A stretch of 64,000 bases of DNA from Thermincola carboxydiphila (lineage in GTDB: Bacteria > Bacillota > Thermincolia > Thermincolales > UBA2595), in assembly GCA_016841325.1 (NCBI GenBank), contig JAENZJ010000007.1:1-64000 (forward strand). Direction: 5' to 3'. Numbering within the stretch: position 1 is the stretch's first letter; each line of letters opens with the position of its first letter. The position numbers and the translations under genes are program-made. Of this stretch, positions 57,183 to 64,000 are shown piece by piece. Under the pieces are notes generated by a model. It was not told the DNA's origin. It made no database searches and saw nothing but the letters and a program-made list of their open reading frames with translations.

Positions 57183-58730
57183 ATGTATTTCCCCGGGAAA
57201 GAGGAGTTTTGCGGCTATTACAAAAAGGGACTGAGGGTTCCGGTGATGACGGAACTGCCGTTAGCCGGTGACACGCCGGTGACAGTGATAGAAAAACTGG
57301 GGCTGACGGGTGCGCCCCTCTGCCTGCTGGAAAGTGGGAAGGGTACCGAAAATCTGGCCAGGTATTCATTCCTTGGGTTTGACCCCCATTGTGTCTTTAA
57401 GAGTCACGGATGCCGGGTGGAAGTTTCCCGGGGTGGAAATGTACATGTGTGCAATGGTAACCCCTATAAAGAATTGCAGAAGATAGTTGATTCATACCAT
57501 GGCTTCAGGTTTGCCGGGCTACCAAAATTCTGGGGAGGGGCAATGGGTTATTTTAGCTATGATATGGGCAGATTCTTTGAAAAGCTTCCGGAGCAGGCAA
57601 CAGATGACCTGCAGGTCCCGGATTCTTATTTCATGTTTTTTGACAAGGTAATCTGTTTTGACCATTTAGAGAAATCCATGAAGGTTATAGTGACAAGTGA
57701 CCCGGAAACCATTTCCGACCCGGAACAGGCCTACTGGGCAGCCCAAAAGGAGATTAACCGGGTTATACACACTATTAAAAGCGGGAAACCGGGAGATGAG
57801 ATAACTGTTTCCCAGCAAGGCCGGGCGCTGCAGAATAAATTCGAGCCATATTGTAATGTAACCAGGGAGCAGTTTGAAGAAATGGTAACAAGGGCTAAAG
57901 AGTATATTAGGGCAGGGGACATTTTTCAGGTCAACCTTTCCCTCAGGCTTGGTAAGGAAACGCCTGTGGCACCGTTTTTGCTTTATAAAGTATTGCGGCA
58001 GATAAATCCGTCCCCTTATATGAGCTTTATAGACTTCGGTGACCTGCATATTGTAAGCTCATCTCCTGAACTGCTGGTACGGCTGACAGGTGACCTGGCC
58101 GAGACCAGGCCCATTGCCGGAACCAGAAAACGCGGGGACTGCAGGGAAGAGGACCTGGCGCTGGCGCAGGAACTAATTTCCAATGAAAAAGAACGGGCCG
58201 AACATATCATGTTGGTTGACCTTGAAAGAAACGACTTGGGCAGGGTCTGCCGGTATGGTACAGTTGAGGTTAATGAACTGATGATTATTGAAGAGTATTC
58301 ACATGTGATGCATATTGTGTCAAATGTCAGGGGCCGGTTGGCAGAGGATAGGGACCGGTTTGACCTCTTTAGGGCCTGTTTTCCGGGAGGCACCATAACG
58401 GGAGCCCCCAAAATACGTTCCATGGAAATCATTGAGGAACTGGAACCCACCAGAAGAGGCCCTTATACAGGTTCTATAGGGTTTTTTGGGTATGGAGGAG
58501 AATTCGAAATGAATATTGTCATCCGCACCATATTAATGAAAGCCGGTCAGGCGTATGTGCAGGCAGGAGCCGGTATTGTAGCTGACTCTGTCCCGGAGCG
58601 GGAGTACTATGAATCCCTGAAAAAGGCCGAGGCCCTGCTAAGAGCAATGGAGCTGGCTGAGGAAATATCCGGGGAAGCGCCCCCGGAAGCATCCGAAAAT
58701 GAAGAAATGCATGCTGCCGGAGGGAAATAA
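57183..58730 (+). CDS. Chorismate-binding enzyme, component I (PabB or TrpE type)
   Basis: A 515-residue chorismate-utilising enzyme. N-terminal domain has CLLESGKGTENLARYSFLG, like the tryptophan-site motif of TrpE; the catalytic domain has PIAGTRKRG, FPGGTITGAPKIRSMEII and QAGAGIVADSVPE. Enteric PabB has lysine in PIKGT; alanine there is the TrpE state but some Firmicute PabB proteins share it. A pabC-like gene starts 3 bases downstream and no trp genes are nearby, which favours 4-amino-4-deoxychorismate synthesis for folate. ATG 57183 has AGGGAGG at better spacing than ATG 57177. Confidence 0.82.
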   Translation: MYFPGKEEFCGYYKKGLRVPVMTELPLAGDTPVTVIEKLGLTGAPLCLLESGKGTENLARYSFLGFDPHCVFKSHGCRVEVSRGGNVHVCNGNPYKELQKIVDSYHGFRFAGLPKFWGGAMGYFSYDMGRFFEKLPEQATDDLQVPDSYFMFFDKVICFDHLEKSMKVIVTSDPETISDPEQAYWAAQKEINRVIHTIKSGKPGDEITVSQQGRALQNKFEPYCNVTREQFEEMVTRAKEYIRAGDIFQVNLSLRLGKETPVAPFLLYKVLRQINPSPYMSFIDFGDLHIVSSSPELLVRLTGDLAETRPIAGTRKRGDCREEDLALAQELISNEKERAEHIMLVDLERNDLGRVCRYGTVEVNELMIIEEYSHVMHIVSNVRGRLAEDRDRFDLFRACFPGGTITGAPKIRSMEIIEELEPTRRGPYTGSIGFFGYGGEFEMNIVIRTILMKAGQAYVQAGAGIVADSVPEREYYESLKKAEALLRAMELAEEISGEAPPEASENEEMHAAGGK

Positions 58731-58733
58731 CAC

Positions 58734-59591
58734 ATGGGTAACACAGTGTATCTGAACGGGAAATTTGTCCCTGCAGATGAGGCCGCGGTGTCTGTCTTTG
58801 ACCATGGGCTCCTTTACGGGGACGGCATTTTTGAGACTATGAGGGCATATAACGGAAAAATCTTTATGCTTTCTGAACACCTGGACAGGCTCTACAGGTC
58901 AGCAAAAGACCTGGAGTTAAACATGCCGTGGTCCCCGGGGGAACTGGCTGAAGTCCTTGGCAGGCTGGTATCCCTGAATGGGGATAACCAGTATATCCGC
59001 CTGACAATCACCAGGGGCCCTGGTCCTGTGGGTATTGACCCCCGTCTTTGTCCTGAGCCGACAATAGTGGTTTTTTCCAAAGACATTACCATAGATGAGC
59101 GCCTGTATAGGGAAGGGGCCAGAGCGGTCTTTGTGGAGACTCCGCGCAACCTAGCTATGGCAGTAAGGACAGATATAAAGTCACTGAATTTCTTAAATAA
59201 TATCCTGGCCAAACGGGAGGTAATCCGTTACGGAGCTGATGAAGGCTTTATGCTCAATTACAGGGGTCAGGTGACAGAAGGGACTGTAAGCAATGTTTTT
59301 ATGATAAGGGATAATTGTGTGCTGACTCCATCCCCGGCGTGCGGACTTCTGGAAGGCATTACCCGGGTGAAGGTTATCGAAATAGCATACCGTATCGGCT
59401 GCCAGGTGGAAGAAACAGTTCTCTTCAGACAGGACTTGGAGAATGCGGAAGAGGTATTTTATACCAATTCAGGTTCAGAAGTGGTCCCTGTCGTCATGTT
59501 GGACAACCGGCCGGTGGGTAACGGGAAGCCGGGGAGAGTTACTCTTAAGTTGTTAGAGCGGTACAGGGATTGTACCCTTGCACAGGACTAA
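58734..59591 (+). CDS. pabC: Class IV aminotransferase, likely aminodeoxychorismate lyase
   Basis: PLP fold type IV enzyme, 285 residues: FDHGLLYGDGIFETMRAYNG near the N terminus, the PLP lysine in DIKSLNFLNNILAKRE (about 146), and EGTVSNVFM. The family includes PabC, branched-chain and D-amino-acid aminotransferases; coupling to the chorismate enzyme supports release of p-aminobenzoate and pyruvate. GGAGGG upstream of ATG 58734. Confidence 0.82.
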   Translation: MGNTVYLNGKFVPADEAAVSVFDHGLLYGDGIFETMRAYNGKIFMLSEHLDRLYRSAKDLELNMPWSPGELAEVLGRLVSLNGDNQYIRLTITRGPGPVGIDPRLCPEPTIVVFSKDITIDERLYREGARAVFVETPRNLAMAVRTDIKSLNFLNNILAKREVIRYGADEGFMLNYRGQVTEGTVSNVFMIRDNCVLTPSPACGLLEGITRVKVIEIAYRIGCQVEETVLFRQDLENAEEVFYTNSGSEVVPVVMLDNRPVGNGKPGRVTLKLLERYRDCTLAQD

Positions 59592-59600
59592 TCTGGAGGA

Positions 59601-59647
59601 CTCCTGTATGTATGTCGGGTGACAGATACATACGGGAGTTTTTTTTA
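59601..59647 (+). terminator. Terminator after pabC
   Basis: CTCCTGTATGTATGTC pairs with GATACATACGGGAG across a short loop, then eight T. Confidence 0.88.
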
Positions 59648-59801
59648 CTTAACAGCAGGAGTCTGGCGTCGACATGCGAAACTATATAAGCTTAAATAAT
59701 AATCATAACAATTTTAGTCCTTAATCAACAAAATGTGAGTTAAAATACAAGGAACTTTCCGGCCTAAAGCAGAATATGATTTACAGGGCAGGTGATAAAA
59801 C

Positions 59802-61967
59802 ATGAAAACTGCAGTAAAACTTTTATTAAAAAAAATTATAGCAGTTTTGTTCAGGGTCAGGACTGTCAATTTTGAAAAGCTTAAAATGGAAGGCAAGGTC
59901 ATTATCACACCGAATCACCCGTCGTTTCTTGACGGAGTACTGCTATACCTGTTCCTTCCCAAAAATGCGGTATATATTATCAATACAGATGTTGCCCGCA
60001 GATTTTCTTTTATCCTCAGGTTTGTAAATCACCTCACAATTGATCCCCTTAATCCTTACGCGATGAAGCAGATAATTAATCTGGTAAACCGGGAAATCCC
60101 TGTGGTGCTTTTCCCTGAAGGGCGGATCACTACCACAAAGGGATTAATGAAAATATACGAAGGCGTAGGTTTTGTGGCCTTAAAGACGGGTGCGGTAATT
60201 TACCCGGTGATTATTAACGGTCCTGAATATTCGCGGTTTTCAAGAATAACCGACAAGGTAAAGAGCAGATGGTTTCCTCAAATCGATTTATTTGCAGACG
60301 AGCCGGTCAGTTTTGAACTTCGCGATGACAGCAGCCTCCAGGAACAAAAACACCAAGTTAGTGACAGGATTCTCACTATAATGCAAAATGCGATGTTTAA
60401 GAGCAGATTCAGGGAAAATGTAAACCTGTTTGATGAACTTACAGTAGCTGCGCGGAAGCATGGCTGGAACACGTGTATAGTTGAAGACCAGAAACAAAAG
60501 GTATCATACCGGAAACTGGTCCTGGTATCATATATATTGGGTGGTAAATTTAAAAGTATTTTGCACGATTCTGAAGAGACTGTCGGAGTGCTGCTGCCCA
60601 GTGCGGTGGCACATGTGTCCACCCTTTTTGCTTTGTCTTACCTTAACCGTACCCCGGCAATTATAAACTTTTCAACAGGCCCCAGAAACGTTGTCGATTG
60701 TGTACAGACAGCCGGTATCAAAACTGTCCTGTCTTCAAGGGAGTTTATTGAAAAGGCGGGTCTGGAAGCAATGGCAGAGTCCCTGGAAGCATGCTGTAAA
60801 ATGGTTTATTTGGAAGATATCAGGGCCACGGTAGGTTTTGGGGACAAAATTTCCGGTCTGCTGAGCCTGTGGACAGGGAAGAAACGAGATAAAACAGACA
60901 GGCACCGCCTGATCCTGTTTACTTCAGGCAGTGAAAGTAAGCCTAAAGGAGTAATTCTTAGACACAGCAACATAACTGCAAATATTCACCAGGTGTCGAG
61001 TGTGATTGATTTTCATAGCAGGGACCGGATTCTTAATTTCCTGCCAATGTTCCATGCCTTCGGCCTGACGGCGGGTGTGTTCCTGCCGGTCCTGTCAGGA
61101 GTCCCGGTTTTTCTCTACCCCTCTCCGCTGCATTATAAAATTATCCCTGAGATGATTTACAGTAATAATGCCACCATAATTTTCGGTACATCAACATTCC
61201 TGGCCTCTTACGGGAAATATGCCCATCCTTATGACTTTTACTCTATCCGCTATGTTTTTGCGGGAGCTGAGAAGTTAAAAGAGGAAGTCAGGACACTTTG
61301 GCTGGAGAAATTTGGTATCAGGATTATGGAAGGTTATGGGTGCACCGAAACGGCTCCGGTATTATCACTAAATACGCCTCTGTGTTACAGTAAAGGGGCT
61401 GTTGGCAGATTCCTTCCCGGTATAGAGTACCGGGTGGAACCGGTTGAGGGCATAAATAACGGGGGAAACCTTTTGGTAAAGGGTCCTAATGTCATGGAAG
61501 GTTACCTGCTGCATGAGCGTGGATATGTCCCTGCCGATGAGTGGTATGATTGTGGTGACATAGTAACGGTTGACAGTGAGGGTTATATCACCATTAAGTC
61601 CCGCCTGAAGAGATTTGCCAAAATAAGCGGGGAAATGGTCAGTTTGAACCTGATAGAGGAATTGGCAGAGAAGTGTTTCGGTCCTGAGGGGCAGTACGCG
61701 GCAATCAGTCTGCCTGATTCGGGGAAGGGGGAGAAGATTATCCTCTTTGCTGCCGGAAGTACGGTTTCCCTTCAGGACATGAGAGATTACCTGGCCTCTA
61801 ACGGGTACAGTATGCTCTGGTGCCCTTCAAAAATCATTATGATTAATGAGCTGCCTCTTTTAGGCAGCGGGAAAACGGATTATGTCAGCCTCAGGGAAAA
61901 TGTCATACAGGGCGTTTTTGGTCCCGGGGGCAACGGGGAAAAGACCCGTAAAGGAAAAACGGCATAA
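59802..61967 (+). CDS. Acyltransferase / acyl-ACP synthetase fusion (Aas-like)
   Basis: A 721-residue two-domain protein. Residues about 1-200 are a PlsC-type acyltransferase with NHPSFLDG (H-x4-D) and FPEGRITTTKG; residues about 215-710 are an AMP-forming acyl ligase with P-loop LILFTSGSESKPKG, YGCTETAPV and YDCGDIVTV. Aas recycles lysophospholipids by activating fatty acid onto ACP and acylating. The permease domain of LplT-Aas fusions is absent. No clear promoter seen. Confidence 0.88.
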   Translation: MKTAVKLLLKKIIAVLFRVRTVNFEKLKMEGKVIITPNHPSFLDGVLLYLFLPKNAVYIINTDVARRFSFILRFVNHLTIDPLNPYAMKQIINLVNREIPVVLFPEGRITTTKGLMKIYEGVGFVALKTGAVIYPVIINGPEYSRFSRITDKVKSRWFPQIDLFADEPVSFELRDDSSLQEQKHQVSDRILTIMQNAMFKSRFRENVNLFDELTVAARKHGWNTCIVEDQKQKVSYRKLVLVSYILGGKFKSILHDSEETVGVLLPSAVAHVSTLFALSYLNRTPAIINFSTGPRNVVDCVQTAGIKTVLSSREFIEKAGLEAMAESLEACCKMVYLEDIRATVGFGDKISGLLSLWTGKKRDKTDRHRLILFTSGSESKPKGVILRHSNITANIHQVSSVIDFHSRDRILNFLPMFHAFGLTAGVFLPVLSGVPVFLYPSPLHYKIIPEMIYSNNATIIFGTSTFLASYGKYAHPYDFYSIRYVFAGAEKLKEEVRTLWLEKFGIRIMEGYGCTETAPVLSLNTPLCYSKGAVGRFLPGIEYRVEPVEGINNGGNLLVKGPNVMEGYLLHERGYVPADEWYDCGDIVTVDSEGYITIKSRLKRFAKISGEMVSLNLIEELAEKCFGPEGQYAAISLPDSGKGEKIILFAAGSTVSLQDMRDYLASNGYSMLWCPSKIIMINELPLLGSGKTDYVSLRENVIQGVFGPGGNGEKTRKGKTA

Positions 61968-62038
61968 AAACACTATGGTCTTACTATGATTCACCAGTAG
62001 AGGTGACTAATACCACAGTGAAATTTTTTAAAAACCGG

Positions 62039-62067
62039 TTGACAAGATATCCGGTTTATAGTAACAT
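62039..62067 (+). promoter_or_regulatory. Promoter of tRNA-Lys/tRNA-Glu
   Basis: TTGACA, 17 bases, TAACAT. Confidence 0.75.
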
Positions 62068-62112
62068 ATGTATCTGTGAGACGCAATTTCCGGCTCACTT
62101 CCGGCAGATTGC

Positions 62113-62188
62113 GAGCCATTAGCTCAGTTGGTAGAGCACCTGACTTTTAATCAGGGTGTCGCTGGTTCGAGTCCAGCATGGCTCACCA
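62113..62188 (+). tRNA. tRNA-Lys (anticodon UUU)
   Basis: Acceptor GAGCCAT pairs with ATGGCTC; anticodon stem-loop CCTGACTTTTAATCAGG gives UUU; T loop GTTCGAGTC; CCA is encoded. 76 nt. Confidence 0.97.
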
Positions 62189-62200
62189 TTTTAATACCAT

Positions 62201-62276
62201 GGCCCCTTGGTCAAGCGGTTTAAGACACCGCCCTTTCACGGCGGTAACACGGGTTCGAATCCCGTAGGGGTCACCA
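62201..62276 (+). tRNA. tRNA-Glu (anticodon UUC)
   Basis: Anticodon stem-loop CCGCCCTTTCACGGCGG gives UUC; T arm CGGGTTCGAATCCCG; CCA is encoded. 12 bases after tRNA-Lys. Confidence 0.97.
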
Positions 62277-62310
62277 CTAAGTAAATTAAAAAAATCAACA
62301 TATATACTGA

Positions 62311-62335
62311 AGACACCTTTGAGGGGTGTCTTTTT
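62311..62335 (+). terminator. Terminator after tRNA-Glu
   Basis: AGACACC-TTTGAG-GGGTGTC followed by TTTTTG. Confidence 0.85.
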
Positions 62336-62684
62336 GTTGTTGAGGGCAGCGGAGCCGTTTCCACGGTCGTTAAGGCGATGCTGCTCGTTTCCTAAGAATT
62401 ATGTAAGAAGTGGGGTCTTTCCGACACTGCTCATGGTCTTGTTAATTAACCCACCAATTTTTTGGTGGGTTTACTTTTTTCTGGGTGCTTTCGACTATCA
62501 CCAGACAAACATACAAAATCAGCAGCAACTGTATCGTGATGTGCACCGGCAGATCAAAATTTAATTTTATCATGAACATGGCTGCTGTCGGTTTGATTTC
62601 CAGCGTTTACAGGCGTAAAAACGTTATTTCACTGCCCGGATCTTCTGAAAGGTGATTTTAGATAAAATTTCTTTAATTAACCAT
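62336..62684. other. Intergenic region between the tRNA clusters
   Basis: About 350 bases. A second terminator-like hairpin, AACCCACCAA (62448-62457) with TTGGTGGGTT (62462-62471) then TACTTTTTT, suggests a further small transcript ends here, but no gene or ncRNA is recognised. An open frame at 62319-62564 lacks a ribosome-binding site and covers both hairpins. Confidence 0.45.
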
Positions 62685-62713
62685 TTGACTAATAATCACA
62701 TAAGTTTTATAAT
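62685..62713 (+). promoter_or_regulatory. Promoter of tRNA-Gly and scfA
   Basis: TTGACT, 17 bases, TATAAT. A small hairpin GCAGTG-CTAAAA-CACTGC (about 62737-62754) follows before the tRNA. Confidence 0.8.
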
Positions 62714-62779
62714 ATACTTTATGGAGAGGGACTAGCGGCAGTGCTAAAACACTGCAAAACACTAATCATTGGTTTTACT

Positions 62780-62855
62780 GCGGATGTAGCTCAATTGGTA
62801 GAGTATCGGCTTCCCAAGCCGAGGGTTGCGGGTTCGAGCCCCGTCATCCGCTCCA
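62780..62855 (+). tRNA. tRNA-Gly (anticodon CCC)
   Basis: Acceptor GCGGATG pairs with CATCCGC; anticodon loop TTCCCAA gives CCC; T arm GCGGGTTCGAGCCCCG; CCA is encoded. It starts the transcript that apparently runs on into scfA, with no terminator between. Confidence 0.95.
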
Positions 62856-62907
62856 TTTGTATTTAATATCAGATTAATACTAATACATACATAGGAGGCA
62901 GTTGAAA

Positions 62908-63048
62908 ATGGCTAAACATATCAGGACCGTAAACAAGATGAACCTTCAGATAACCGTGAAGAAGGGCGGTTGTGGTGAGTGCCAGGCTTCATGCCAGTCA
63001 GCCTGTAAGACATCATGTACAGTTGGTAATCAGGTCTGCGCTAAATAG
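62908..63048 (+). CDS. scfA: SCIFF ranthipeptide precursor
   Basis: A 46-residue peptide ending in a six-cysteine core: cysteines at 22, 25, 29, 33, 37 and 44, the 'six cysteines in forty-five residues' peptide widely conserved in Clostridia. The leader reads MAKHIRTVNKMNLQITVKKG. The radical-SAM enzyme downstream makes thioether crosslinks from cysteine sulfur to other residues. AGGAGG precedes ATG 62908 by 9 bases. The physiological role is not established. Confidence 0.95.
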   Translation: MAKHIRTVNKMNLQITVKKGGCGECQASCQSACKTSCTVGNQVCAK

Positions 63049-63143
63049 CTAACGGTGAAACTTACTTAATAAACGAGTATTAATAACCTGATCCTTAGGG
63101 ATGAGGTTAATTTTTTGCAGGAAATAAAATGGGGGAAAGCTTA

Positions 63144-64000
63144 ATGATGAAACTTGGACAGGCAAATCAAAGCAAGCCCGGACAGATACATAAATTTAAA
63201 CTTTTTGGCACCAGGATTGTTCTTGATGTAAACAGCGGAGCAGTACACGTATTTGATTCCCTGGCCTGGGAAATAATCGATGATTTTTTATTAATGAAAC
63301 CTGAGGAGATTAGGGATAAGTACTCTGACCGCTATCAGGCTGCAGATATTGCGGAAGTGCTGGAGGAGATTTCTGCCCTGGTGGATGAGGGGGTTTTGTT
63401 TTCTGAGGATATTTATGGTGCTGAATCTTTTAACGAAACCAGTCGCCCGGTAGTCAAATCATTATGCCTGAACGTGTCTCATGACTGTAATTTAAGGTGC
63501 CGGTACTGTTTTGCCGGGAGCGGTAACTTTGGGGGAGAACGTATGTTAATGCCCGCGGAAACTGGCTGCAGAGCAATTGACTTTCTCCTGGAAAGTTCGG
63601 CAGGGCGTAAACATTGTGAGGTCGACTTTTTCGGTGGGGAACCCTTAATGAACATAGGGGCTGTCGAGAAAATTGTAGCCTATGGCAACAACCAGGCTGC
63701 TCAAAAAGGCAAGGAGATTAAATTTACCCTGACTACAAATGCCGTCGCCCTGAACAGTGACATTACCGAGTTTTTAAATCGGGAAAATATCAGTGTTGTC
63801 CTTAGTCTGGACGGCCGGCCCGAAGTAAATGACCAGATGCGGATTACTCCGGCAGGAAGAGGAAGTTATGACCGGATAAAGCCTAATATTACTGATTTTA
63901 TTCAGAGCAGAAATAATGAGAATTACATAGTCAGGGGCACTTATACCCGCTATAACCTTGATTTTTTCCGTGATGCCCTGCACCTGGCGGATGCTGGATA
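63144..64000 (+). CDS. scfB: SCIFF radical-SAM maturase (partial, runs off the window)
   Basis: The first 285 residues of a radical-SAM/SPASM peptide maturase. An N-terminal RiPP-recognition-like domain (about 1-90) precedes the [4Fe-4S]-SAM motif CNLRCRYCFAG (CxxxCxxC), then FFGGEPLMN and TLTTNAVAL. The C-terminal SPASM domain with auxiliary clusters lies beyond the window. ATG 63144 has GGGGGAAAG upstream; an in-frame ATG at 63129 lacks a good site. It acts on the adjacent scfA product. Confidence 0.93.
   Translation, partial: MMKLGQANQSKPGQIHKFKLFGTRIVLDVNSGAVHVFDSLAWEIIDDFLLMKPEEIRDKYSDRYQAADIAEVLEEISALVDEGVLFSEDIYGAESFNETSRPVVKSLCLNVSHDCNLRCRYCFAGSGNFGGERMLMPAETGCRAIDFLLESSAGRKHCEVDFFGGEPLMNIGAVEKIVAYGNNQAAQKGKEIKFTLTTNAVALNSDITEFLNRENISVVLSLDGRPEVNDQMRITPAGRGSYDRIKPNITDFIQSRNNENYIVRGTYTRYNLDFFRDALHLADAG

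Noticed and set aside
62319-62564. 81-codon frame after tRNA-Glu
   Set aside because: No ribosome-binding site, and it crosses two terminator-like hairpins.

Overview
The window is a chromosomal replication-origin region of a spore-forming clostridial Firmicute. It most resembles the Peptococcaceae / Desulfotomaculum / Thermincola-like lineages; this placement is inferred from gene content, not from a search. Signs are the order remB-recF-dnaN-dnaA around oriC, ribosomal-protein and tRNA-modification genes diverging from dnaA, the sporulation proteins YyaC and LonC, T-box and glycine-riboswitch leaders, multiheme c-type cytochromes, and a SCIFF peptide with its radical-SAM maturase. Nearly all genes point away from oriC (about 20.2-20.9 kb): minus strand on the left arm, plus strand on the right.

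Left arm (0-20 kb, minus strand). tRNA-Ser; serS with a short attenuator leader; serC-serA behind a compound leader (a tandem glycine riboswitch with terminator, followed by a complete serine T-box with its own terminator); pdxS-pdxT for PLP synthesis. Next comes a respiratory module: two Com-like zinc-finger proteins, two paralogous two-helix membrane proteins, a seven-heme cytochrome c, a cytochrome b, a 39-residue membrane protein and a six-heme NapC/NrfH-like cytochrome. Scattered through it are RNA elements with tandem AGUCC mini-hairpins directly before an intrinsic terminator; a fifth copy follows gyrA. Then gyrA, gyrB, remB, recF, dnaN and dnaA. DnaA boxes lie on both sides of dnaA.

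Right arm (21-64 kb, mostly plus strand). rpmH-rnpA-yidD-yidC-jag-mnmE-mnmG-rsmG-parA-parB with two parS sites; a class V aminotransferase converging on larB/larE; small conserved genes; yyaC. A hydrogenase-like operon follows (small subunit, large subunit, cytochrome b, hypA, hypB). Its large subunit has lost all four NiFe-ligating cysteines and other active-site residues, while the electron-transfer subunits remain complete. Housekeeping genes follow: cvpA, an M18 peptidase, a HEAT-repeat protein, mscS, ychF, rpsF-ssb-rpsR, a MazG-like gene, a YybS-like gene, rplI, lonC, dnaB and purA, then a pabB/trpE-like gene with pabC, and an acyltransferase-acyl ligase fusion. The end holds tRNA-Lys, tRNA-Glu, tRNA-Gly and the scfA-scfB pair, with scfB cut by the window edge.

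The most noteworthy observations are (1) the hydrogenase-like complex with a ligand-less large subunit, (2) the AGUCC mini-hairpin/terminator family next to duplicated Com-like zinc-finger genes and cytochromes, and (3) the glycine-riboswitch plus serine-T-box leader on serC-serA. No IS element, prophage, CRISPR array or rRNA was seen.
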